Assembly: GCA_033439265.1 (NCBI GenBank)
Contig: JAVTVX010000013.1
Coordinates: forward strand, 2,568,501-2,632,500
Source of the DNA: Dillenia suffruticosa
Taxonomy: Eukaryota > Streptophyta > Magnoliopsida > Dilleniales > Dilleniaceae
DNA length: 64,000 nt
Direction: 5' to 3'
Under the pieces are notes generated by a model, which was not told the DNA's origin, ran no database searches, and saw only the letters and a program-made list of their open reading frames with translations. Positions 36,851 through 49,500 of this stretch are shown piece by piece. The translations under genes and the position numbers were made by a program. The first letter of the stretch is position 1, and each line of letters opens with the position of its first letter.

Positions 36851-36892
<42 letters not shown>
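36270..36892. repeat. Simple repeats around the SNAP43 5' end
   Basis: An AT dinucleotide tract (about 36,272-36,298) lies in intron 1. A GA tract (about 36,655-36,682) lies in the putative 5'-UTR intron. A T-run (about 36,787-36,809) and a long A-run (about 36,856-36,892) lie upstream. The T-run and A-run face each other as an inverted pair. Confidence 0.7.
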
Positions 36893-36896
<4 letters not shown>

Positions 36897-37932
36897 AAGA
36901 AAAAAACCTAGTCAAACGGGTCCACATCCACATACCTGCGAGTTCCTGTTGCCAAATGCTAACCCCTGCCCTAACTTCAATGGTTAAGGAGTATTTAATA
37001 CCCTTTAATATTTTCATTTTTTTTATATTTAATATCCTCTAATGTTTTCATTTTTTTAAAATAAAGAATTAAATCTCATTGAAATTACCCTTAATTTATG
37101 TATTATTATTTTAGTTAATTGACGTAAATATCCATAATTTTCATTATTCAGTATATTCTTCTTCAATTTCTTTTTCTTCTCTTTTTACCAACACAAATAT
37201 AAGTATACTTAACAATCGTGCACTCCATTAGTTTCCTTTATCTGAATTCTGACCATTTTTATTTATTTAGTAATTATATAAACGACCCCGACTCCAAATT
37301 ATTTAGTTTAAGCTTCAATTATTTAGTAATTATATAAATGGCATTCACACCCATTACGGGATTTTAAACCCACAAGCCTCTTGCCAGAAAAGTCCCCATA
37401 TTATCATTATTAGTTGACCCGTTAATCCTTAATTTTGCAGTTCATAGTGGAATTATAATGCTACCCGTTCTTCTGGGTCAGCAGTGTTCCTCATACTGCA
37501 TGATGAGATCAACGAAGAAAAAAAATGCATCAACCCGACCAGAACCTGGTCCAGGCAAACAAACAGGCTAATTGAAAATTTCCGAATCCATCAACTAAGT
37601 GTGCCTGTCTCCCTCAGCAGAAACTTATCAAACTACATGGGGACTTTGGGCCTAACTAAGGCTACAGCACTCGTCATAAAACCATGTTCAAACTGCACAC
37701 ACCGGAACATAAGTAATCCGAGAACTAACATTTAAGTCGCTGTTTCCAAGAATCCAATACCCCTCATTCATGTTACAAATCGGGCTGTTGGTTAACCCCC
37801 CCTTGAACCTGAACACAGAAACATGAGATAATTGAAACAGAAAATACTAGAGACTAAGGAGAATTAACATGGCGGCAGGTCCTTCCATCCATCCTAAACA
37901 TGTTAATGTTAACCAGAGGAGCAAAATACCCC
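36893..37932. other. Intergenic region between SNAP43 and the DAYSLEEPER gene
   Basis: Upstream of SNAP43 and downstream of the minus-strand DAYSLEEPER gene. AT-rich; a short duplicated phrase (ATTATTTAGTAATTATATAAA) occurs near 37,261 and 37,320. No gene seen. Confidence 0.4.
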
Positions 37933-40900
37933 CTAGATCGGATATTCCACCTTGACAAGTGCATTTGAAACCTCATTTGTTGAAACATCCTGGAGCCAAT
38001 CCTTTGCGCATGTTAGGGCTTCCACTGTCTCTGGCCGTAAGGAACACCTGTAGTTATCCATCTCTTTGCTAAATGTGTCAAAAACCGACTCAGGAGGGAC
38101 AGTGGAAAACGGAACAGTCAGGATGTCTCGAGCCATCTTGGACAATGTTGGATACTTGAGCCTGTTTAGTTTCCACCAGCCTAGAACATCAAAATCTGGC
38201 ACCCGTGGCAGCACCGACTCTTCCAAATACTGGTCCAGCTCTGATTTCTTCTGTTGGCTGCTAGTCTCCAAGATAAAGACATCAAAGTCGGTCAGTCCAA
38301 AATCTGAAACTCCATTACTGAATGGAACATTTCCTCCTTCGGGTTCCTCGGGCTTGACTTGTGTTGCTGCTGCATTTGCTTCTTCCACATAAGTCGGTGT
38401 AAGAGGCAAAGGAAGCGCAATATATTCATGGAAGAGCTCATGAATACCCTCATCCACGATCTTGATGTGTGTGGGAGCTTCTTCACCATAAATCTTTGAA
38501 AAACTAAACTCGACAAGCTTCATCTTGAACCTGGGATCCACAACAACTGCAATTGCTAGAATTGCACTGCAATGTTTCCAGTATATATCAAACACTTCAT
38601 GCATCGGTTTGGTGAGGGTACTGACAAGGGGATCCTCACTTGTTGCTGAACGTTGCAACTCCAGCTGAATCTTCCAAACCTCGTGAAAAAATGTGTTTGC
38701 AGTTGGATAAGCAGAGGAGGTAAGGATGTGAGTTGCATCATAGATTACTTTCAAATATTTGCAAAGCATCTCAACCTGCTTCCAATCTTCCATAGATGGT
38801 GCTTTCTTGTAATCGGGATCTGAAGTGTCTAAGCAAGAAAACACTTCCTTCAACTCAGAAGCAGCCACCAGCATTTCATAAGTCGTGTTCCACTGGCTTT
38901 GGTCATCAAGAGACAGGGTCTTCATACTTGGAACTTGGAGTTGTTGCTTGAGTTCAAGGAACTTTTCTTCATGAGATTCTGATGTTTTCACATACTTAAC
39001 ACTGTCCCGTACTTTCTTCACAGTTTCATAGCAAACCCTTAGTGCCTCTTGTGCGACACTGCTTATAGTGCGAGCAAGGCAATGTCCTACCAAAAGTTGT
39101 CCACCAAGCATAAGAGGGTTTTTGACCGATAATAAAGCCCTGAGGATTTCGAGGCCATTTTCAGGCAAGGATTGACTATAGGTGAGAGTGAACAACTTAC
39201 TTTCCAAGCCCCAATCAGATAAGCAAACAGCAACAGCATGGCTAAAGGCATTGTGTGAATCAGGAAATGGTTCCATCACAACATTGAGAATCCGTCGATG
39301 CAACTTCCAGTCATTATCAATAAAGTGTCCGGTCACAAAGACATAACCAATAGTATGACTTGAGGTCCACAAGTCAAGTGTAAGGCAAACCCGTCCCGGG
39401 ACTCCCTCAAGAATTTTCTGAATACTCTGCTTTTCCCTCAGGTACATAGCCACACAATCACCTTGGACAGTGTTGAAGCTCACCATGTCAAATCGAGGCT
39501 GGAGATTTTGGACAAATGAAACAAATGCAGGGTGTTCAACAATGTGAAGAGGGTAGTCATGCATGATGATCATCCTCGCAATCTCATGCCTACATCGGTC
39601 CTGATCGAATAAGGGGTTAGGAGTCCAGGGTCTATATCGCCGTTTTGGTGTGTCCGTGGCATTACCTGCCCCACCCACCTTTGAAGGTGCACTAAATGGG
39701 GTAAGCTGATTCTTGTCTTGGTTACGAAGGAGCATGGGGCAGGTTCCCTTGGCAATGTGTCGCTTGAGGTGGCTGGTCCCCGCAACTTTGGAACCTGTAC
39801 TGTATGCAAATGATTGCTTGCATTGCTTACAGGATGCTCTTCTACATCCAGGACCCACAGTTTCAATCGTGAAATGCTCCCAGACTATGGACTTCTTTTT
39901 TCTACGCTTGCTAGGTGCCTGAGATTCAGCAAGTGCTAGCTCGTTGTTGTTGTTCTCAGTTTGGACGGGGACCATGGTGGTCTCCATCTTGTTTGAAGTT
40001 GAGAAATCCTGTTTTATACCCTCAAAGAACTTAGGAAAATAACCTCAACTCACATTAATACATTAAAAAGACTCTTACGGCATGGACCCCAGACAAATCA
40101 AGATATTATGAATATTGAGAAAAGAAAAAGGGGACATATCACACAGAACACATCCAAAATTACACAAGAAGCAACTTCTGAGTGCAAAAAAATATTTTAT
40201 TCCAAACAAAAAGAGAATTACGATTGAACTAATTAGACCAGTGAGGGCAAGCTTTCTATCTCTATCCCTAATTTCCATGTGTAATGCAGACAATGAAGCC
40301 TGAGGGTTCTGACAAATTTACAGTTAGGTGCAGAAAACAATCAATGAAAGATGAAAACTTGAAATTATAGAATAAGTCAATGTACAGGAGAAAAGACAAC
40401 CTTTACTCCCACCACCTTTTGCATTCAATGACATAATTGATAATTCCGTAGTATAATGAACACTTTACACTTTATGACTTTTTGAAAAAACCTAAGTATT
40501 TATATAAATATTTTCTATTCTCTTTGATAAAAACAACAAGCAGAAACGGAATAAGGTAAAATATCATGTCTACAGAGAGGGGGACACCAAAACAAGGCTT
40601 ACACCGTTTAAGGTTACACATGATGGAAAATTACATTGAAGACATCGACATCAAAGCTGAATGCTTTAAACCAATGCAGAAATACCCCTTTCAAGTAAGG
40701 CAAAGCATCAGTTTTCCAAATTCATGCTTCTTAAATCAACTTAAATAAATCCCTTCTCCCGCACGAGGAAAAATTCAGTGGTACCAAAAAATAAGAACTA
40801 CCCTTGGCAGCAACACAAACCTGAATCTTCCCAAACCATGCAAAATTTTACTCAAAAGATTCAACACAAAACACAACCCACGAAGGAATATACAAAAATC

Positions 40901-41598
40901 TCTCAGAAAAATATGTTTATGTAGCTAGACGAAACATGGTTTTTCAAACAAGTAACCTTAAATTCAAAGTTCAAACCACCCAAACAAGACCCTTCTTGTC
41001 ACAAACCCAAAAATCCTTGTTTCATGATTACATGCCCAAAACAAACATGTCTAACATGGTCAGGTCGTGTCAAACAAGAAGAAGACTAAAGAGCCCAGAT
41101 GGGCCTGAGAGACCATAGCCCAACTTGGACCCATCCATGTATTTCGTGTCGAAGACAAAATAAAATCTGGACCATTGGATCAGATCAAAAAGAATGTGGC
41201 CCACCAAAAATGAAAACTCTGGGCAGGTTAAAATTGTCAATTCACCAGAACACCTTGGGCTAGGAACCAATCTGCAGGACAGAGATCCAGATCTAGGGTT
41301 TTGAAATCTCCTGTGGGCTTTTTTAATGTTTTCACAGGAAATTTCTCAAAACAAGCCCAGGAAATCAAAACACCACAAAACCTTATAAAACAAATCAAAA
41401 ATCATTCGAATCTTCAAAATCATCAACGGTACTTCGATCAACTCAGGAAATATTACGACGAAAACCACACAGACAAAATCGATCGTACAAATCAGAAACC
41501 TAAACAAAGATAAAAGAAGGAAGCTAAAATAACCTAAATATCAACAATCACGTGAACAGAACACATGGTTTAAAACAAACCCAGAAAGAGATTCAATC

Positions 41599-41629
<31 letters not shown>

Positions 41630-41668
41630 CAGGGTTGGGGTTGTTCTTACTTCAGTTTGGGTCTCCAT
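37933..41668 (-). CDS. DAYSLEEPER: DAYSLEEPER-type domesticated hAT transposase (BED zinc finger)
   Basis: DAYSLEEPER is a transposase-derived nuclear DNA-binding protein needed for plant development. The main exon runs 40008-37933. A tiny first coding exon, 41668-41651 (METQTE), joins it in frame through a GT-AG intron of 1642 bp, giving 697 residues; I remember about 696 for Arabidopsis. The ATG at 39,987 (METTMVPV) could also serve as a start and would give 684. Features in the 684-aa numbering: basic KRRKKK (27-32, likely nuclear signal); BED finger with C53, C56, H73 and H77 (GTSHLKRHIAKGTC); hAT core motifs (PGRVCLTLDLWTS, SLDDQSQWNTTYEML); and a C-terminal hAT dimerisation region (LDQYLEESVLPR, DVLGWWKLNRLKYPTLSKMA). 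There are no terminal inverted repeats beside it and the frame is intact with an intron, as expected for a host gene rather than a live transposon. The 5' region has a GA tract (41,600-41,621). Confidence 0.92.
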
Positions 41669-42050
41669 CTGAAAATCGTCGGTTAAATACGCCGGATCTA
41701 GGGTTTTGCAGATAGGAGAGAGAAAGCCGAGCCGAGAGAGAGAGAGAAGAGAGAAGGAAGAGAGGGGTGGAAGTTTTGGGCTTGAACCCCGTAAACGGGA
41801 CTGGACCGATTAGGTTAAATTGGGGCTATAAGAGATAAGATTTTGGGACCGAAGAGAGAGAGAGACTCTAGAGAGAGAAAGAGAAAATAAAAAGCATCGT
41901 GTGGATTTGGACTTTGGGAGGTCCAAACCAAATACCAATATAAATTTCCATTTTTTTTCTTAATTAAATTTTCAAAAGCCCACACCGAGAGGGTACAATA
42001 CACGGTTTGAGAGAGAGAGAGAGAGTACGTGTGAGGGTTGCCCACAAAAA
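41669..42050 (-). promoter_or_regulatory. 5' UTR/promoter of the DAYSLEEPER gene, GA/TC-rich
   Basis: GAGAGA-type tracts on the plus strand (about 41,735-41,765, 41,853-41,883 and 42,008-42,026) make the sense strand CT-rich. Transcription start not assigned. Confidence 0.35.
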
Positions 42051-42734
42051 ATTATAGCGGACTGTCTGGGATGGGAGGTCTGCTATATTTATCTTGTGGG
42101 TCCATATGCTTTTGCTATTTTGTATATTTAGCCCAATTTTCTGTGCCCCTGTTTCAATCTTGTGGCTATCTATACAATACGGTGGTTGGATGGTCTAGGG
42201 TATCCTTTTCGGATTGAGAAAATTGGACAGCCCATAACAAAATTTATTCTTTAGACTTTTTTGGGTCTTTTTTTAAGTTATGAAATTTTAATGAGCGTTT
42301 CATGATATTGGGTTTTTTCCTCCAAAAAAAATAATAATAACCTTTTTCTTTTTTATCCTTCAAGGTCATCTATATAAATTTTTGTCTTTTTTTTTCCAAA
42401 AAGACTTTATACTAATTTTTCATCGAATATGATAAAGAGGTGATCAACATAAATAGTTTGTCTGTGTTATTATAAGAGTTCTTTTATTACGAATGTTTGG
42501 TTTAAATATTATTTATAATTCTTTATTCTTAAGAAGATAATCTAGTGATCATAATCTTCCTTTTTCAACTCAGTGATTCCAAATTCAAATTTCAATACAA
42601 TAAAAAAAATTATTTATAATTCTTTGAGGGAATTTGCCACTCTAGCATAAAATGCCCATATTGGGTAATCACAAGAGGGTTTATAATGCAATTGTGTCCA
42701 TTGCCTTGGTATTTGCGTGATGCTTAATAGATAA

Positions 42735-42950
42735 AATGTGCTCTGCATCACCGATACGAGTTAGCGTAGGTAAAATTGATATTTTTATTTTTTAATCAGG
42801 TCGTAAATTTGACTCCTCCTGAATACAAAAAAAATAATATCGGGAGATCCTGTCTCATAAGGTGAGTCCTACAAAGATCGATCCAGATTAATCGGGAGGA
42901 ATTTTTAGATATCGGGTAATAACCAAGATAAGGTATAAAAAAAATGTGCT
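42735..42950 (+). repeat. Degenerate tRNA-derived SINE-like copy
   Basis: Shares TTTTTAATCAGGTCGTAAATTTGA on the left. On the right it shares CCAGATTAATCGGGAGG, TTTAGATATCGGGTAATAACC and an A-run, the tail layout common to copies in this window. Confidence 0.45.
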
Positions 42951-43554
42951 CTTCATCCTTTTCTTGGGCAGACTTACAAATAAATAAACGATTTTAGTTG
43001 GAGGCATGTAACCAAAAAAAAACAAAAAAACAAAAAAACAAAAAAAACTTTTGTTGGAGGCCAATCTCTTATACATTTCTTCACTAAGGGCGAAAAACGA
43101 GTCCTTTTGTTTTCGGTAACCATAATAAGACGTTTAAAAAAGAATGGAACCCCAACATCCCATTATTAGATTGCATCATCCTTTTTCCCCGCCCGAGAGT
43201 AGGGAGAGTATTTTTATTTATCAAACTCTTTTAGATTGAATGATTGATCACTTTTTGTCCTTAATTAGAAGTCACAGATTTTACAGTTTTTCAATTAGAT
43301 TAGTGAGCTAAAACTCAAATGTCAATGATCAAAACAAAAAAAAAAAGAAGTCTTTATACAGTATAACTCTTTTTCTCCTTATGTAAGGGGTATTTGAATC
43401 TGTACTCTAATCGCCTATTGTCTAATTAAAACTTACATTATGTTTGAATTTATGGTGTTCTTTTTTCATTTTTCTAATTTTTTCTTAAATATATTGGGGG
43501 CAGTGAGAGACATGATGAGATAAGAACAAAGATCAGACCAATATTTGTTGACAT

Positions 43555-43736
43555 AGATGGAAAGTATAATTTTATCTTTTAATCAGATTTAGAGTTCGAT
43601 TCTTGTTGGGTATAGAGAAAATAATGTTAGGAGATCTCATTTTCAAATACGATTCGACAATTAGGTTGATTTTGGATTAATCAAGATAAAACATAGATAT
43701 CGAAAGATTCGTGTAAAAAAAAAAAAAAAAAAAAAG
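43555..43736 (+). repeat. Degenerate tRNA-derived SINE-like copy with A-tail
   Basis: Box-B-like AGAGTTCGATTCTTG, then GGAGATCTCATTTTC, GATTCGACAATTAGG, GGATTAATCAAGATA and a 20-base A-run at 43,716-43,735. Confidence 0.5.
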
Positions 43737-44328
43737 AACGGGGATCAGACATGATTTTGGGTTCTTGGGAACCCCCCATTAGTTGGTGCTGGGGGTACTG
43801 TAGTGGTGGGTATGGAATAAGTCCTGTTGTCCAATGTAGCAAAATCCTGAAGGAAAGTTGAATAGTTGCGTGCTTGCAAGTCCACACACTTGATGGGCTA
43901 TGTAAATTGGTGTCTTGAAAGGGTCAAAATTGGAATCTCAAAAACCTTAATTGGTATAAAAGGTCTGACCCTCTAGTTTTTGGGTGGGGTTTTCAATAGA
44001 AAATAGAGCAAAGAAGGCTTCAATCACAAGGGGCATTCCAGTGGATCTTTTTGGGTTTCCGAAGCCCTCTTGAACAGAGGGAGTCAAATGCAAAAATTAT
44101 AATATATATATTATATATGTATACAAATGTATATAGAAAAGTGAGCTTTCACGTGCGATATGTGTGCCCGGTTAATCGTTGAAACTTGAAAATTGATTTT
44201 TTCAATTTGGGTGGGTATTGTTATCTCAATTGGATTGGGCCGTCTCCATAACATATAACTTTATGCCCCAAACATGGATGGATCATAAACCTATTGCCCT
44301 ATCCGAATTTGAGATTTGTTTTGTTTTA

Positions 44329-44520
44329 TTTTTTTTTTATCATCGATATCTAAAATCATATTTTAATTAATTTAATTTAGAGTTTATAGGAATCAATCTT
44401 ATTAAAAGATAATTCTCCCAACGTAATCTTTTTTATTTTTAAGTTTTAAATAAAAAACTTAATAAAAAAATTTAACACGATTAAGGGATTTAATATAATA
44501 TTCTATTAAGTTGACAGGCT
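44329..44520 (-). repeat. Degenerate SINE-like copy, minus orientation
   Basis: It starts on the plus strand with a T-run (tail), then ATCATCGATATCTAAAAT. Read on the minus strand it ends GATTTTAGATATCGATGAT plus an A-tail, like the plus-strand copies. Confidence 0.5.
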
Positions 44521-45184
44521 AAAATTGAGTTATGGTTGTACATAATCCTCCCACTCGACTCGGACCAATAGATTTTTTTCTCTTTTTTTGAGTTCGGACT
44601 AATAGATTTAGTCAAATACTCAATGGATTACCTTGAAATTTTTAGTTGCATTAAAAAAAAATGAAATCTTTATTTTGTTATTATCTTGCCTAGCATTAAA
44701 AAACTTTGAGAGAGAAAGAGAGAAAACTCCTTGGCCAGATGAAGTGGATTCAGATGAGGTAAAATGTCTTCTTTTAAAAAATTTTAAGTTATCTTAATTT
44801 GTCTCATATTATCTTACTTTATTTTACTATTAATATTTTTAATTAAGATAAAAAAATTTAGCAATAAATATAAGATTTTACAAATAAACTCCATCCAATT
44901 CAACCGAGCCTAATGCTTTAATTTTCGCAAACGACCCAATCATTTGAAATTTTGTATCTTAAAAAGGAGGGAAAGGGTAAGGAGGAGGCCCAATTGCTTT
45001 CGATAAAGACTAATGTTGGTGATGGGTCATGTAAAATCGAAGACCACAAGAGTATTCATGCGTGTAAATAATGTCAAATATACATTACATAATTTTCTAA
45101 AAGGAGTGGATACGAATAAAATAAAATTGATGTAGTGATTCCCATGCCACTCAAAATATAGAAAGGCGAAAAAAAATATGACGG

Positions 45185-45358
45185 GTTCGATACATAATTG
45201 GTTTAGTGGGATAGAGTATTAGATATTTTAATCAAATATAAAGTTTAAAACTTGAGAATGAAAAATATTATATTGAGAAAACTTGTCGTAGAATTTTTAT
45301 AAATATTCGAATCAGATTAATCGAAATATATTTTTGGGTACATATGATAAAAAAAAAA
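45185..45358 (+). repeat. Degenerate tRNA-derived SINE-like copy with A-tail
   Basis: The left part, TTGGTTTAGTGGGATAGAGT, resembles a box A region. The right part has ATTCGAATCAGATTAATCGA, TTTTTGGGTACATATGAT and an A-run. Confidence 0.5.
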
Positions 45359-48300
45359 ATAGGGCGAGATGGGATGGGACGGGACGGGACGGGAGCGGGA
45401 CGGGGTGGTTTATTGCCCTGGTGTCAAGTTGCTTTGCCCATGAAATCATGTCTTTAAGTCCAACGCAACCTAATTCATTTGCTTAAAATGCCAAAATAAG
45501 TCCATACCACCCATGCGCTCTCAATTTGGACCATATATCTTTGCTAGGCAAAGGGAAGAACTAATTAACAAGTAGGGTCCGATCACCAAAATCTATAACT
45601 TAAATCATAGGGCCACCTTAATAATAGTGGGATATGCCAACTTTCAAAATCACGTTCTTACCCTTTTCAAAGTAATCTTTGATTTAAAATATGATTAAAA
45701 TATAGTGACAGATGGAGAGAAACAGACATTTTAAAAATGTTTAAATTTTTTATCATTATCTCCCGGTTACCTAAAAAAAAGGAGAGACAGAAATATCTCT
45801 TACTTTACTCTAGAGACAATATTTGATTTTTTTCCTCAATGCCCACAAATTAAAGATAATATTTTTGCATCCCCTAGTCTAACACAATTGCTACCTCCTT
45901 AGTAATTATCTCTCTTGCTTTTCTAATGCCACAGTTTTGGGAGAGCACTTAGTCCTGTTCATCTTCGACCAAAGAGCATACACTTGGTCGAATTTAGTAA
46001 AATTAATTGTTTTCTTTACTCGAAATAATTAAACTAGAATTGCCCAATTATGCACTTTAACTTGAATGCTTCACATATCTCTATGGAGGGATTTTTTTTA
46101 AAAAAAAATCTTTTTTAAGGCTATAAGAAAATTTGTTTAGTATAATTATTAAGTATATATAATTTATAAATAGTGTATATTTGATAAATTTATAAATTAA
46201 TTACAGAATAGTTGTAACACAGGTTATCACTTATTATTAAAAAAAAATATCCATTTTCTCAATTTACCACGACAAAGAAAAAAAGAAAAATATAAAAAAC
46301 ACCGACAAGACCAAGGGTTCTTGGTACATATCACCTTTTCTCTTCCTCTTTCTCTCTCTTCAATTAGAAGCAAGCGTTCTCTATTTCATAACTATTTTTT
46401 TTAATAATGGTTGAAAACACATTCATCTACCACCTTGCAAATGGAGGAATAAAGTGAATTTAACAGTTCCAACATTGTTGACTTGAAAAGTCTTCCCAAA
46501 AAGTTCTAAAAAAATGTTTTGTCAAGTGGGTGTTTGCAAATTATAATTTTCTTTCATAAGTCCAAACACATCCTTCCATCTCCAAAAAAAAAAGAAACAT
46601 AAAGAATGATAATTAAATCTGAAAATCCTAATAATAAAAACAATTTATGCAATGTAAAAGGGAGGAAACAAGAGGAAAAATAGTGTAAAAATTGGGAAAA
46701 GGAAAGGAAAGACAAAGTCGTGGGTTAAATCAAAATAAAAATAAGAATAATCAGACAAACAACCTTCAATTCGCGTCGGGCATGTGTGTTTGTAGATAGT
46801 GTCAGTGATAAACTGCCAAAAGACTACATGCATTTCCATGCAATTGTCTCCAAAATCACACACGTTGAAAAGCCTGTACTTACTGTAGGTCAGCTCTCTT
46901 GGGTTTCAACTGCTGCTTCAACCCGTTGTTCCTTCCCAGCTCCAACCCAATCAAGGGCATTGTAAATCTCATTTCATTTTTTTTTTAATTTATTTTTAAT
47001 TCATCCCACGATAGGGTTACTAGAAGGGGAAGCAAATCTAGGAAAAATGCCAACCACCGTCATTTAGACCTGTAAAGTGGTGGTAGAATTATATACTATT
47101 TTCTTAATAAAAACGCTTTAACGTAGATATAATTAAACAAATTTGGATGAAATATATAATATCTTTAGGATTATCATTCGAGGAGGCGTACATAAATATT
47201 CACGCACAAAATTTGTGAATTATGACATTTTTCACATAAAACTAATTAGGAAGCCAAGGCCACAACATACCCAGATTCATATTTTTCACCTTTAACATTG
47301 GGTCTTTTGTAAACTGCTTCATTCATCTTCACTACTAACTCACTACTAACTCGCACAATGGTTGGCTTCTTCAAGGAAAATCAGTGTCAAAGTATCAAAC
47401 TAATATCTCTATCATTAATACAATTAAGATAATATATACGACAAATTGAGTTTTAATTCTAAATTTTGAAATCAGTAATAAAATATTAGATATGATATTA
47501 AAATTTCAATATCCTGATCAATTAAATTTAAAATATATGTCGGCTAATATTTATTTGAGAAATTGAAGATGATTTAAAATAATGAATGAGATAAAATTTG
47601 TTAAAATTTTAAAATAACTTTAATAATATTATGAGTAAGCCGATGAGATAGATCCACCCCACGTTTGCAACTCAACCGAGGAAGAGTTTTGTACCTGGAC
47701 GAGAACTAATAGCATTATTTTAATATTTTATGCACAATAATTGGTGAAGGATGATGTACCAAAAAAGAATAGAACCCCACCCTCATGGATGTAACCAAAA
47801 AGTGGTTCTTAAATATATTATGTAATGTAACCTTCCTTGATGCCCCAGAATACAAATAATGTACGCTTTTAGTTTTGGACATTTATGGAGTGAAGGGTAT
47901 TGAACAGTGCATGTACAACTCAATAGTTCTCTTTCTTTCCTATAATTAAATTTTTGCGGTTGTCCAAACAAGATCACGTACTAATCTCATTAAAGTCCCA
48001 TGTCTCCTTTATTCATGGTCCCCAGGCTAAAGGAGAGAGAGAGAGACCCGTTATTCATAGATGTTATATATATGAATGCCCACCGCATTTTCAGTTGTAA
48101 GTAAATTAAAAAAAATTAAATTTGATTTAAATAATAATATTTATTTTTTATTTTTAATACTCGAATTCAAAATTTACAACTTCATTTATGTTTCTTTTGT
48201 TAACAGGGAGGATTGGATTTATAAAGGAGAGTAATATCAGACGCATATTTGTCTGTCCTTCATACGTGGGATTAGATATGAGATTTAAATTTAACAAAAA

Positions 48301-49394
48301 GGTCGTGTCGTCCTATATTGACAAGGAAATAAAATTAGTAATGGGAGCACCGAAGAGGATCCACGTGGCTTCTTCGTATTGAAGTGTCGCAAAATTGAGT
48401 GCACCCCGTTATGTTTGGGGGAAAAAGAGAAGGAGAATGAGAAAACATATTTTAGTGGGATCAAGTCAAGTAAAACCTTTTGGATTAGGTGACATAATAG
48501 AGGTCCGTCCAATTCAAGTGTTTGCCAGCTAATTTAAGGTCATTTGATGTAACAACCCACTAACACAAAAATGCACCCTAACGTGCGCACCCATATGGGA
48601 TTTGTTCGTTTGGCTTTTGAGAAATTGTGGGAGAATTTTTCATGTATTAACCAAAATTAATTACTTGAATAATCTGAGACAAAATCTAAATTTTATTTTT
48701 GAAGACGCAAAATAAAAAATAAAAGAGACTAAGGAGTCGAAGGGAAATGTTAAACTTTTCGGATCAAATTGCATGGAAATAATACATAAACATTAGACGA
48801 GAGATTATATCCTAGGTTTTAACATGCGCTTAGGTAAGAGCGCATCGTACAAACACACGGTTGTTCTTTCTTATGCTTCGGAGATTGGTTTGTTTGTGCC
48901 ATCTCATGACATGAGCATTGAAATCCACCCGAAAGAGAGACCTCCGTCCGGGAAAAACGGTGTCCACTGTCACTCACACGTTCCCACGGTGGGTCACCCT
49001 CACATGCCTCCATGTGAACATCCCGAAACCCCACCCCACCCCACCCCCCGCCCTTTTTGAATAATTCCCATTTTAATTATATGGTTTAATTTGATTTAAT
49101 TTTAATACGTTTTTGCCTTACCTTAAACCAAGTTCCTTTAGGATCGCGTGCATTAGACGCCGACGATTTTGTAATTTGTTTGGGCTGACTAGTGATTAGT
49201 TTAATTTTATTACGGTAAATATTTAAAATCGTAATATACGAAAAGTCAAATCTACTTTTTATAATATATTAAAAGTCAAAATTAAGAAATTTGATAGATC
49301 TAATTATTTTTTTAACTATAAACTCTCATTTTATTTTATTTTTTGATTTTCATATATCCAAACTATAAGGCCATTATGGAGATGACCCTCACAA

Positions 49395-49500
49395 ATTTTA
49401 TTTTTTCATTTCCATGATTCAAATTTGAGATTTATGATTAAAAGAATATAGTGTCTCATCGTTACACCCACGAGAGTTTGGTACAAACTTTCATTTCTTA
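49395..49500 (-). repeat. SINE-like head fragment
   Basis: On the minus strand CTCGTGGGTGTAACGATGAG and CTCAAATTTGAATCATGG resemble box A and box B of a tRNA-derived SINE. The tail half is not seen. Confidence 0.35.

Noticed and set aside
37933-39987. Active hAT transposon
   Set aside because: No terminal inverted repeats or 8-bp target duplication seen, the gene has an upstream exon, and the sequence matches the domesticated DAYSLEEPER branch.
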